In this document: positions 36,807 to 47,305 of the stretch, piece after piece
Layout: every line of letters begins with the position of its first letter
Position numbering within the stretch: the stretch's first letter is position 1
Assembly (NCBI GenBank): GCA_030267565.1
Contig: BRXU01000023.1
Coordinates: 1,091,001 to 1,155,000, forward strand
Reading direction: 5' to 3'
Length of the DNA stretch: 64,000 bases
DNA from: Pleodorina starrii
Lineage: Eukaryota > Chlorophyta > Chlorophyceae > Chlamydomonadales > Volvocaceae
Program-made: the position numbers and the translations under genes
The notes under the pieces: model-generated
Database searches by the model: none
What the model was told of the DNA's origin: nothing
Seen by the model: the letters and a program-made list of their open reading frames with translations, nothing else

Positions 36807-36839
36807 GACGGCCAAGAGGTCTCGCACACGGCACACACG

Positions 36840-38872
36840 ATCTCGGGATGAGTCCTCACACGATGTTCAGGCGGGCCATGGGGCCAGCCCAGACTTCTGG
36901 GCTCTATGAGAGTAAGAGAGGACGGACGCTGTTAAATGAAACCGCGGAGCCGGCAGCGCTGGCGGGCCCGGGGCGCCGGGAGGGAGCGGATACGGGGCCT
37001 GCCGGGTACTCGCTCCTGGCGGGTTGACAAGCCGGCTAGGGCTGAGGAGCCTGGCAGCTCATCGCCGGATGAGAAAGTGGATCACCGCAGGATGAAGCAG
37101 TGGATGAGATGTTGCCACGGGGGGCGATGCATTTGGGTCAAAGGAACTCTTGAGCTGTCCAGGCCGGTCAAGAGCAGACCGGGTGGTACGACAGGGCCGC
37201 ACCTGGAGTACAAACGAGCCCACGCCTTTGTGAGGCTTAAGTGATAGCGTGCCTGCCGGCTTTGTAGCACGTGCTTCGGCCAGCGCGCCTGGCGCGACGG
37301 GGGGTAAGCGCCGGGGCGCGATGTCCTGCGCCCTTTCGACCGACGTTAGCGTGCCCGTTAGCTCCGAGTAGCTTGCTCCATGCTTCTTCCATATGCTTGG
37401 ATTGCCCCTTGGCATTTGACGGTGGACGTGTAGCCGCGCTTGGCTTAAGTAGCTGGTCGCGCGGATGCGTTGCAGCGGGCTGGTCGCAAGGCTGGAGCGC
37501 GAGCACAAGTATAAGTTGGTGCGCAAGACAACGTACAAACCTAGGTTTTCATCTATAAACAAAAATCGCGAAAGTTCGTCTACTCTTGTAGAGTCGGTTT
37601 TAAACAGCAAGCTTTTGTCTTACAAGTTATAACAACGTTGTTTCGCCTGATCAAAGGCATATCATGGGTTGAATGCTTGCATCACAAGTTGACAGTGGAC
37701 CCAACAATTATTCGCAGCCAGATAGTGCCACATCGACGTGCCATATCGACGATACCGGCGTTCCATAGAGTAGTACTGATGCGGCTGCGGCTGCGTCCTG
37801 CTTGGCATGTAGATAGCCCATATTTACTTGCATTGATAACAGGCGGAAACACATAGACTAAAATTACAGCTCTCCCTCGCGTATGTACAAGAACGTTGCA
37901 GTTAGGCGCTGTCCGTCCAACCGTCTCACCTACCAGTCGCGCCAGCACTGCGTGCAAGTCGTTGTGCCCGTGAGTCTGCCGGTAACAAAAAGCCCGTGGC
38001 CCATGGAAATTTGAAGCGCTCCAGGGGTTGTTTGATGCGATGCACAGCTGCATCACCCAGTAACAGCTCATCACCATAGTCGTGCCACCAGGGTGCCACC
38101 CGTCTTCTTTCCCGACCCACCCCCAACCCCAACTTCACTGCCACACCCCACCCTGCGTTATGCAGTTGACCCTTTGCCCAATCGGTGTTGCAAAAGCAAC
38201 CTTGGGTGCTGCGCGGGCTACTCCTGCGAAGAGACAGGACTGAGGCTCGGTCCGGTTGGGTGTGTTTCGGAGCGGGCAATGGTCGTATCTATGGGTTGAA
38301 GTACACGGTACGTATCCCGAGTTCCCGACCCGCCAAGGCTCAGGTAGCTTGTCTCCTCGCCGGAAGGGGTGACCGCCCTTGCCCGTCTTGCCCCCAGTGC
38401 CAGCACCAACTCAGTCCTTGGCCACGGCCATGATGTGCCCCACCGCCCTAACCCACTTAACCGGACGACATCGCGCCGTGCGTCTTACAAGTAAGGAATA
38501 CGCGTTGTCCACAACGAAAACCGCTCGAAACCCAGATTCGTGGGTTCTTTTGTTTGGGTCATCATAAGGGCTAATGCGAGCTGGAACATGCAGAATAAGG
38601 GCCGCAATATCGTCGCGGCACGTTATGATGAAAATGACAAACGCCGTCCACAAAGTTTTCGATCGCAACATGATGTTCAAGCATTATGCCGCGAAATTGA
38701 GTGTAGCTACAGTTAGGTGCTGAAGGCGGTTCCGGAGGTCGTCCCCGTCAGCTTTGGGTTCCGGAGCAGCGGGGATGTATATTAAATGTCTCCCCCTCCC
38801 CATAACGTATTCAAACGCTACCAACAATAATCTCATGCACTCCGAGCAAACCTTTTAGCTTGTGATTCAAAG
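36840..38872. other. Divergent intergenic region
   Basis: Contains the 5' side of the minus-strand gene above and the promoter of the RING-CH gene. Frames over 36936-37244 (+) and 37059-37610 (-) stay open but show no family signature and overlap each other. GC content falls after ~37500. Confidence 0.45.
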
Positions 38873-39857
38873 ATGAGTGCGTCGTCTGGTCTCGGCGTCG
38901 TTTCGAGTGTTGACGTCGAGGCCAACAGCGAGCAATCATGCTACATTTGCCTGCAAGAGGGTACCGATACGAAGCCACTGCTGACGCCTTGCGCCTGCAA
39001 AGGACGCCCGGTGCACCGCGAGTGCTTGGCTCGGTGGCAATTGCACAGTTCAGGGAAAAGGTGAGCTTATCGGAACGGTTCAACCAACCGCTGAGTTTGT
39101 GGCGTATACATGGCGAAGACATTTTGTTCGTCCTGTTTTCCTTGCAGTGAGGAGAAGAAATGCCGCTTTTGCGACCGCGAATACGATGTAGACTGGCAGT
39201 CGACTCTTCTCGACTCTGATGAGCTGAACGAAGACACTCCAAAGCCACTAATGGCCGCAGTGGTGTTCAATAACACAGGTAAGGCAAACGAGAACGCTGC
39301 GAGTTGCGACCCCGCTTACCACTGTTTACGGAAATGGATGGCGTTTCGCAGTGTACAAGATCCCGATCCTGCCTGGCCCCGAGGGCAAGGCGGCTTTTAA
39401 GCGGAAAGTTAACGAGCTGTTCGGCCTCAGCAACCGCATGTTCGAGGTGGCCTTTGAGGTCAAGCTGCAGGGTAAGGCAACCGACTAGGGTTCCATCTGC
39501 GTTCGTCTGTGTTCCACCTTTTCGCCTGTGTTCCGACATACCCGTCGCTATATCCACGCCCTATATCCCAGCTGCTGCAACAAACTGCATAACGTCCTAT
39601 GGGTTGATTTTCACGATTGGACCTTCCGCGCGTCGACTCGTTCATGACGCCGTCCCGTTCCGCTCGTGGTATTTGACTGACCCCGCTCTGCAGAGGACAA
39701 GGTGAACCTGCGCGGCCTGAGCGCATACGAGGCCGCCACGCGGTGCGCGGCAATGTCAGCCAGGCGCGCCGCGTCGGCCATCGCTGCCGACACCGCGCAC
39801 GATGCCCCATCGGCAGCGACAGCGACTCGGGCGCCGATCCCTGGCACCGACGTGTAA
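38873..39857 (+). CDS. RING-CH (MARCH-type) zinc-finger protein without membrane span
   Basis: Complete 200-residue model in four phase-consistent exons: 38873-39060, 39148-39278, 39352-39471, 39694-39857. The first two exons encode a RING-CH (C4HC3) finger: SCYICLQEG, LTPCACKG, VHRECLARWQ and KKCRFCDREY, in which Cys and His fall in the order of MARCH-family E3 ubiquitin ligases. After it come a polar segment (LLDSDELNEDTPKP), YKIPILPGPEGKAAFKRKVNELFG and an Ala-rich tail. MARCH ligases normally carry two membrane helices; I see none here. Predicted role is transfer of ubiquitin with an E2, but the substrate is unknown. Confidence 0.85.
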
Positions 39858-40525
39858 CATAATTACCAAGGAGCATTATACCATACATATTCGGATACTA
39901 TTTGTGTGACGAGATATTTTACACAGCCGTACGGAGGCCGTGCCGGTTCGCCGTTTGGAAGATCAGGAGAGTCCTCCTCCTCGGGGAGAGGTCGTTCCTG
40001 TGACCCTTTCTATCTGAAACTGTTAAGGTGCGAGGTGGCGAGTTCTGCGGTTACGGTGGCGTGTGCCGGCTCCTCTCGCGCTCCTATGTGTGTGTATGCG
40101 GGGGCGTCGGGAGGGGGGCCCTCAGAAGATGCCGGTCGGCGGTCCTGCGGCTGTGTCGTTTTTTGTACAATACACGACGCGTGTCGTACTACTACCGTTC
40201 GTCGTCAACGCGTGTGTCGTTGCTTGTTGTGCGGTTCTTAATACGTGCCCCTCCCTGCATTCTCAGTTGTGTGTGTCAGTCATTCAAAACTGTTTTGGGG
40301 ACCGGCGATCCGGGGAGCGAGGTTTGGCAGGGGAGCGCAACTGCAGCGTACGGCTGTGTACGGCAAGTGGAGATGCGGCGAGAAAAAAGTGCCGAGGAGC
40401 GGTGCCACACGCGGGGCCTTGGCGCCTTGGCGCAGTTTTGACGAAACTCTCGGTGCTGGCGGCTTCGGTCACGGCGGCGCAGCGCTACAGCGCCACCCGG
40501 CGCAGAACTTCCTCTGGAGCAGGGG

Positions 40526-40549
40526 TTTTAGGGTTTTAGGGTTTTAGGG
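40526..40549 (+). repeat. Interstitial telomere-type repeat (TTTTAGGG)3
   Basis: Three perfect TTTTAGGG units preceded by GGGG. TTTTAGGG is the telomere repeat of Chlamydomonas-type algae. A single unit also occurs at 43041-43048. Confidence 0.95.
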
Positions 40550-41887
40550 TCTTGAGCCGCACCGCGCAATGTGCCCGAGACGCGGCGTTCGGGCCCTGGT
40601 GCCTCGGCACACCTCGGGCACCCGACCGCCGCGTGCCCTGGACCTTGCGGGCGCCGAGCGGATGTACTGCTCACTGGGAAATGCCTATCGATCGACTTTC
40701 CGATCGGTCTATCTCTTTTTGTCTATTGACACATTCCGCAGCAGAGCGCAGCCCTGGTGGCGGGAGGGGGGCCCCTGTCAGTCTGCGCCGCGTCGCGGCT
40801 GCGGCTGCGGCTGCTTCCACTTTGCGCCCACGCCCATTGCCCGCGTTTCGTCACACGTGGGTCGCTGACTGGCGCCCTTCACTGGCTGTCGCTGCTGCTG
40901 CTACCGGCCGGCCGCTGCCGCCATGGGCAGAGGGCCGGTTGGGTTTACGGGTCCTGAGAGGAAGGTGGGAATGATATTCTGTCGTATGTCGTACTCCGTA
41001 CCGTGGGGAGGGTCTAGCTGGGAGTTTGGAACTCTTTCGAAAGGCGTCTCGGCGGCTCTTGTCGAGATGTGTGTGTGTGCGTGTGACTGTGTGTGTATGT
41101 GTGTGTGTGTTCTGATCGCCTTAATGAGCCTTGAGCACTTTGCCTGCGCGCGCCTTCTGTATTCTATCCACGGTTTGGGTTGGGTTGGATTGGATTGGGT
41201 TGGGCCAAGTTGCGCGAGTTCCTGTGGCGATCGATTTGGGACGGCAACTCCCACAGTATGATGTCTTTAATATATAAATACAAAACCCAAGGAAAAATCA
41301 TGAAAACAGCGGCGGGCATCTTCTTTCATATAAGCACTGTGGCTGGGGTTGTGTGTTCTTTGAACTGTGTTGTTGCGTGTGCGTTATTGCGTTTCTCACT
41401 GCCGCAAAACCCATCCCGCGGCTGTTTTGTTTTGTACCAGATGGCATCCGTCCACACACGGCTATGCTATCAAACACCGAAGCAACATCGCCAATGCCAG
41501 TCGCTCTGCTTTGCTGCTGCTGAGCTGCTGCTGCTGTGACTGTGCTTGTGCTTCGCTCGCTCAATGTATCCTTCGTCGTCCGTTTGTTTTTGCGATGCGG
41601 CGGCTGCGGCTGCTGCTGCTGCGTTTGATGCAAATGGGCCTTCGCTGACCCACGGGTCGGGACAGCCCCTTCTGTACTGAAACGGACAGGGAGCTGTGGT
41701 GTGTGCGCCGCGGCGATTCCAGGACGCAGACACGGAATATTCGTATGTCGGGGCGAGTGCTTTTGTTTTATCAGGCAGGCGGGCCTGTTACGAAGTTTGA
41801 AAGTCTCGCCACAAGTGGACTCTGCTTCTCAGTACGGTGGTCAGCCATGGGTTTGACCTGGGCTTATGGCGCCAGCGCATGATATGA

Positions 41888-42016
41888 CCCTGCCAAGAAG
41901 AAGCGGCGGGAGATATGTCTCGCGTTAGTACCCTGCCAAGAAGAAGCGGCGGGAGATATGTCTCGCGTTAGTACCCTGCCAAGAAGAAGCGGCGGGAGAT
42001 ATGTCTCGCGTTAGTA
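41888..42016. repeat. 43-bp tandem repeat, three copies
   Basis: Three identical head-to-tail copies of a 43-base unit beginning CCCTGCCAAGAAGAAGCGGC and ending near TCTCGCGTTAGTA. No spacers, so not a CRISPR. Confidence 0.95.
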
Positions 42017-42904
42017 CTGATGGAATTGGTGTCCGTACATTGCCTGTGAGGACTGTCTGTTATTGCGGTGTGCACACCGTCCCTCGCTGTCAAATGTCCC
42101 TCCGCCTTGACGGATGTGTACGTCACTGGCCGATGGCGATTCGCTGCGAATTGGGACTCGAGCCATGCTGTGTCGATGCGATGACTATGGAGCACCGTAT
42201 GCGTGTGGCCTGCTTGCCGAGTATGTAAAAGCGTACAGTGTGTACGGCTTCACATTACATCGGCTTCTCCGTCGCAACGGGAAACCAATCAACCCAGCTG
42301 TACATTTCGACTCGTAAAGACGTATCGACCCCACGTCAACGCCTGCGAATTCCCGAGTCAACACATCCGTGCCCTGTACGAACCCAAGGCTGTACCTTGC
42401 GCTGTGCCCAACCTCCATCCCATCTCCCCAAAACACAACACGTCGGGCTCGTCACCAGCTCCGGAGCAGCGTCCGCCAGTCACAGGACCACGCAGCCCCC
42501 CGCGTCCAACCCACAACTCTCAACCCGCGAGACTGGGACACGCGTGAAAACTCAAAGCCCACCGCGCCCTGCCCTTCACGCTCGCGACGCCGAGAATCCC
42601 ATACCGTACTTGGGATGCTGTACGACTTGCTGTGGCCGTACGGCAGCACGGCCAAATCGCGAGATCCATCAGCCCATAAAAATCCTGACCCTCCCGCTGC
42701 GGGCCCGCGGCAAACCAGCACGGCAGCCTGTGCGGAGTTTAGGGTTAAGAGGTACGCGACGGCCCCCACATCCCCGCGCAACCGTAACCACCGCGCCGGC
42801 GGCCTGCATGACGCCGCTCCTCTGCCGCACTCGCATACTCGTCGAGGCCTCGCTAGTCGCCGCCCGCCGCCCTCTGCCTCGACCACCAAGCCACCGGTAG
42901 CTCT

Positions 42905-45482
42905 TCAGCGGCCCCCGCCCTCGCGCTCGCCCTCCTCCTTGCCCGAGCGGAACGCCGCGCTGGTCTGCGGCACAGTGCGGTACGGCACAGTGCGGTACGG
43001 TGCGGTGTGGGGTACGCGCGTGGGCGCCGGAGCGCGGGGATTTTAGGGTTTGGCAAGTCAAGCCCCACGGGTTGCACGCCGCTCCTCGGTCCCCCATCCA
43101 GAGCCACCCATAGCCCAACCGATGCCAACCCCCGACCGCACGACAGACATGACACCCACCTCTCCCACGACCTTGCCCGCCGCCCGCGCCGCCTCATCGG
43201 GCCCATATCCGCCTGGGGTGGTGCTCGTAAGCGGGTCGCTGCGATCCTCCACCGCCGCACCCGCCGGCATCTGCGGCCCGCCGCCGGCGCGACGCGACGC
43301 CGCCGCCTCTGCGTCCGCCGCGCTGCGAATCCGCTCCCCGGCTGCCTCAGCGGTGCCGCGGACGGTCTCCCGGGCGCTGGCGTACGTCTCCTGCCGGTTG
43401 TCATTTGTTAGTCGGGTCGGTAAGTTAGTTGGTTCGTTAGTTGGTGTACGGAAGCGCGGTTGCGGCCGCTGGCAACAATAGGCAGCCACAGTCCGCAGTA
43501 CTTTTTAGCGGCGGCGAGCAAGCAGCACATCGCCGGATGCCCGCGTTTCTCGCTCCCCACTGTTAACTGTTCGGAACAGGGCGCCCCAGCTACCGTCCCA
43601 GCTACCGATGATCCAGATCACTAACGCTTCATTCATTCGAGGGTTGCAAGCGGCTGTCAATCAAGCATCTGCGGAGCCACCGGGCCGGGCCGGCGGCGGC
43701 GGCGGCGGCGTCCGTGGGCTAGCACTCCTCATGAGCAACCGAACCACACCGGGCGACTACCGTAGTTCAATGTAACGAGGGCAACTGTTGACGAGGGCAT
43801 CTGTTGGCACCATCTGAAGACCCACCTTGGCCTGCTCGCTGGCGGAGTGGGCGGCCTCCGACGCCGCGTCGCGCGCCTCGTGCAGTCCCTCGCGGGCGCC
43901 CTCCGTGTACTCGGACACGCGCTTTGCGTATTGACGCGGGAGGAAAGTTTTGGGTTTTGGGGGCGTGGGGCGTGTGGGGGGTTGCACGAGTCGCGAGGAC
44001 GCGTCACGTCGCGACCACAAGGGGGAAGCAGCGGCAACGGCAACGGCGTCATAGGGAGGCGGAAAGGAAAGGGAGGGAAAGGGGAAGGGGCGCTGGTACG
44101 CCTTAAACCCCTGCAAATACAGTACATCCCGGTCCAACCGCAGTCCTCGGCCGTACTCCTTTTAAGCCTCCCCGCCCTGCCCGTCGTACCTGTTTGGCCT
44201 TCTCCTTCATGTCGTACGCCGCCGACTTGGTGCTGTCCACACCCTCCTTCGCGCGGCCCGTGTACTGCATGCCGTACCACATCAGCGGGTAGTCGTGGAA
44301 AAGTCGTTAGTACGGTATACCGGCCGCCAAGAGAACCGGAGCTTGGCTCATTATATTCATGGCCGTGCATAAGGCCCCCCGGGCGGCCGTCAGCGGCTTT
44401 TGTACCTGGGCTTAACCAAGTCCCCAGGCCATCGCGCTGCAGTACGACAGTTCGTACAGCATAATTGGTCGTACACTTAACCTACACCAGCACGCGCAAT
44501 CGCGCATACATACCTCATCGATCTTGTGGCTGGCGGTGTCGGCGGCGCCCTTGAGCGTCTCCTTTGCCTTCTCGGTGGTCTCGTGGATCTGACCCACCGA
44601 CCCATGGGTCACGGAAGGGACCGCGGGCGGGCAAAGTTAACGTGCGCATTGGGCGAGGTTTGGGGCTGACATCTTGTGGAATGCCGTGTCTCCCCGCGTT
44701 GAATGGACAGGGGCCGGTCGCACTACGCCACACCATGCCAACATTTCCCCACCGGACCTCCAATCCGTTCTAAAGTTTTGTTACCGTGTGCGCTATGTGT
44801 GCGTGCTACGTGTGGTCGGGCTGGCCCTCTGGCTTTCTACTCTTCCTAGGGGTGGGTTTGGAGCCCACAGTGAGCTCATCCACTGTAACAGTAGCAACAA
44901 AAACCTGCCACGGCCCCATCGCGACCGCATCGCCCCCCCCGGACTCGCCTTCTCCGCCACGCGGCTCACGGTCTCCTTGATGGTGTCACTGGTGCCGCTG
45001 GCGGCGCTGGAGGTGGTGAGGCCGGCCACCAGATGGGGGAGGCTGTGTGGTGGAGGTGCGGTCAGGGCGGGGGGAGGGAGGCAGGGAGGTAGAATGGTGG
45101 ATGCGAGGGGGTCGCGGAAAGGATGGGGAAGGGCGAGGACGTGGGACAACCAGGCAGGCTGGCAGTGAGATCAGTCAGATCAGGAGACGGATGGCGAGCT
45201 GGCGGAGGAGTGGCGAGGAGGGGACATATCCGGGAGAGCTGCACGCCGCGCGAAGGGGAACAGCCGTCTCATTGTAACAAGGAGCGCGAAACGAAACTGT
45301 CCGTGTGCCAAGACGAAACGGACGGTGGAAGGAGGTCTCGCAGCGCTCGGGTACGGTATCGAGCAGCCGCAGAATTCCTTTTACTTGAAATTGCAATTAG
45401 AATTATACTTATTGCGGCCTCACCGTTGGCAGGGCGCCACCCAGACGGACGGCAGCAGCGCGACGGCGGCGCGGCGCAGCAT
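42905..45482 (-). CDS. LEA group-3-like protein, probably organelle-targeted
   Basis: Complete 229-residue model in seven phase-consistent exons: 45482-45424, 45042-44949, 44588-44514, 44264-44190, 43921-43826, 43390-43160, 42964-42905. After an Arg/Ala/Leu-rich N-terminus (MLRRAAVALLPSVWVAP), typical of a mitochondrial or chloroplast presequence, the protein consists of amphipathic helical repeats in LEA-3 style: TIKETVSRVAEKA, TTEKAKETLKGAADTASHKI, RAKEGVDSTKSAAYDMKEKA, EGAREGLHEARDAASEAAH and SARETVRGTAEAAGERIRSA. Such proteins protect membranes and enzymes during desiccation or freezing. The exon borders roughly follow the repeats. Intron 2 needs a GC donor (AAG/GCGAGT) to keep the frame. 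An in-frame stop precedes the chosen ATG. Confidence 0.82.
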
Positions 45483-47305
45483 CTTGTGCGGCTCGAGGGC
45501 GCTGATGCACACCCAGATCAGGTCCCGAACAGGACAGACGGTGCGCACAAGTCAATTGCGATCTCGGAGAGAGCGAGAGCTCCAGATACGGATGGCTGCG
45601 CAGCTGGCAGCTCAGCTGACAGAAAACGATTTTGGCGCAAGGTCGGCCAGGCGGAAGTCCTGCGATGCGTGGACGGAAAGATTGGTGCAGCTGTTTGGAC
45701 AGCACGCGCTCGAAACTCAATTCGGCACCGCACGGGCGTGGCCGCCCCGCTCCGCAGTTTCGCGGCCGAATCTCGTGACGCACTTTTTCTCCTGGCGCTT
45801 TCTTGCAGGCGAGGAGGTAGAGAAAGCGCGTGGCGCTTTGCAGGGAAGGGGTAGGGGCAGAGATGAGTGCAAAACGTCGAGGCTCTGGAGTTTTGAGTGT
45901 GGGAATGGCGCTTCGGGAGTTGATGGGCGGCTATAAAAGGGGCGGCCGGCTGGGCGGCCCGTGGGTCGCTGCCGTAGCCGTGACCTCACCGGGCGTTCTC
46001 TTACAAACGAAACGCGTGCCCCTATCTATGCGGGACCTGGAATGAACAACGGTGCTCTCCGAAAGACCTCTTCTCTGGGCTGTGTCTCGTTGTGTGAGAA
46101 GGGCTGATTGCGCAGCTCGCGGGGCAGCGCCCGCGGTGCACTCCGCGCCTCGCTTCCTCCTCTCCTCCTCCTGCCCTATTTCCTATCGATCTCAAAACAA
46201 GCTCCCTGGAGACACGCCAGACAACCTGCAAATGACATTTGCTGCATCCTGCGCCAGGTCATGTCAGATCATGTGTTTGTCCGTGGCGTCTGTGAAGATT
46301 TGGTCTCTGCCGACGCGCGAAGTCGGCCGAGCCCCTCGACCCGCCGCTCGCGCGTTTCGTCGAGTCGAGGCGGCTGCCACAGCGCCAGCACCCCCCACCC
46401 CACCCCCCAAAACCGTCAAACCTCCCCTTCACTCGCTCCAACCCGTGCTCTCCCAGCAAGGCTCCAAAGGCCAGGGGGCCAATCTCCGCCAAAGCTACTT
46501 ACCGCACCCCCGAAAGACACACCTCGCCCACACTGCCCCCGTCCAAATCACCTAGTTCAAATTACGGAGTCTAAAACCCCAGCCCAACAACCGGTAAAAA
46601 CAATTCTGGGTCCTTTCGCAAACGTCGCCTCGGCCGCCTCGCTCAACCACGCGTCACGCTCCTACCAAGTCAAGCTGTCAAGTAATCGACCATCCTGCGC
46701 CTCTCACCTATGCCCCGCCAGGGGCAGCTCCCTGGGCTGTGGCACCTCCCTGCCGTGCTGCCACAAGCGGACTTGCGCTGCTCGTGAATGGCTGAATGCG
46801 CAGCTTTGTGAGTTTCCCAGTCCCAGCAACACGGACTGGACCTCTCGTTTGCGGAAACAGGGCCGGCCTGCCGGGGGCGAGTACGCGGACCCGTGTGCAG
46901 ATCGTCCACACCCGCACGGGGCCGCTGCGCGTCGACGCGCAGCGCGGGTCTCCCTTCCTCCACACAAACCCCCTCCCGCCTGCCAGCTGCCGTGCCCTGC
47001 GTGCTTTGCTCAACCGACCTGATGGACAACCCCTCCTGCACTTCACTTCACCGCACTGCCTGCCTCATTTTGTTGTTGTTTTTTCTCTAGGAAATTGCGG
47101 AGAGACAGAACCGCCTGCCCCAACCACCCTGCCCCTGCCCTCATCCCCAATCTGCATATGTAATCTTTTTACGGTACGAACCGCGGGCTGGCAACCCCGC
47201 ATGAAAACTGTGTGCGCCCGCGCCCACTTGAATAGAGTGTGTGCGCCAGGCCCATCGCCCACTCCAAAGGCAGGCGAGACGTTGCACGACTGTCGACTGT
47301 CGACG
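45483..47305. other. Intergenic: LEA promoter and SAMHD1 3' UTR
   Basis: No supported exon. A plus-strand frame stays open over 46108-47022 but has no recognisable motif. TTACA at 46001-46007 gives a minus-strand TGTAA, 1.3 kb after the SAMHD1-like stop. Confidence 0.45.
45932..45939 (+). promoter_or_regulatory. Isolated TATA-box-like sequence
   Basis: TATAAAAG set in GC-rich sequence, the best TATA-like match I noticed in the window. It points rightward, away from the LEA gene, and no plus-strand gene was found downstream. Confidence 0.2.

Larger units (their letters stand above)
39858..42904. other. Convergent intergenic region with repeats
   Basis: Between the 3' ends of the RING-CH and LEA genes. 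No exon recognised. Holds the telomere-type array at 40526-40549, a TG-rich stretch at 41066-41112 and a 43-base tandem repeat at 41888-42016. TTACA around 42254 gives a minus-strand TGTAA that could end the LEA transcript ~650 bases after its stop. Confidence 0.5.

Noticed and set aside
37059..37610. 183-codon minus-strand frame
   Set aside because: No motif, overlaps an opposite frame at 36936-37244, and codon choice is not GC3-biased as in true exons.
39853..39857. TGTAA overlapping the RING-CH stop codon as polyadenylation signal
   Set aside because: It would leave practically no 3' UTR; more likely coincidence of GTG TAA.
40526..40549. Chromosome end
   Set aside because: Only three repeat units, with normal sequence and genes on both sides.
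46108..47022. 304-codon plus-strand frame
   Set aside because: No recognisable domain, high Ser/Pro/Arg/Cys typical of random GC-rich frames, and no splice or polyadenylation context that I can support.
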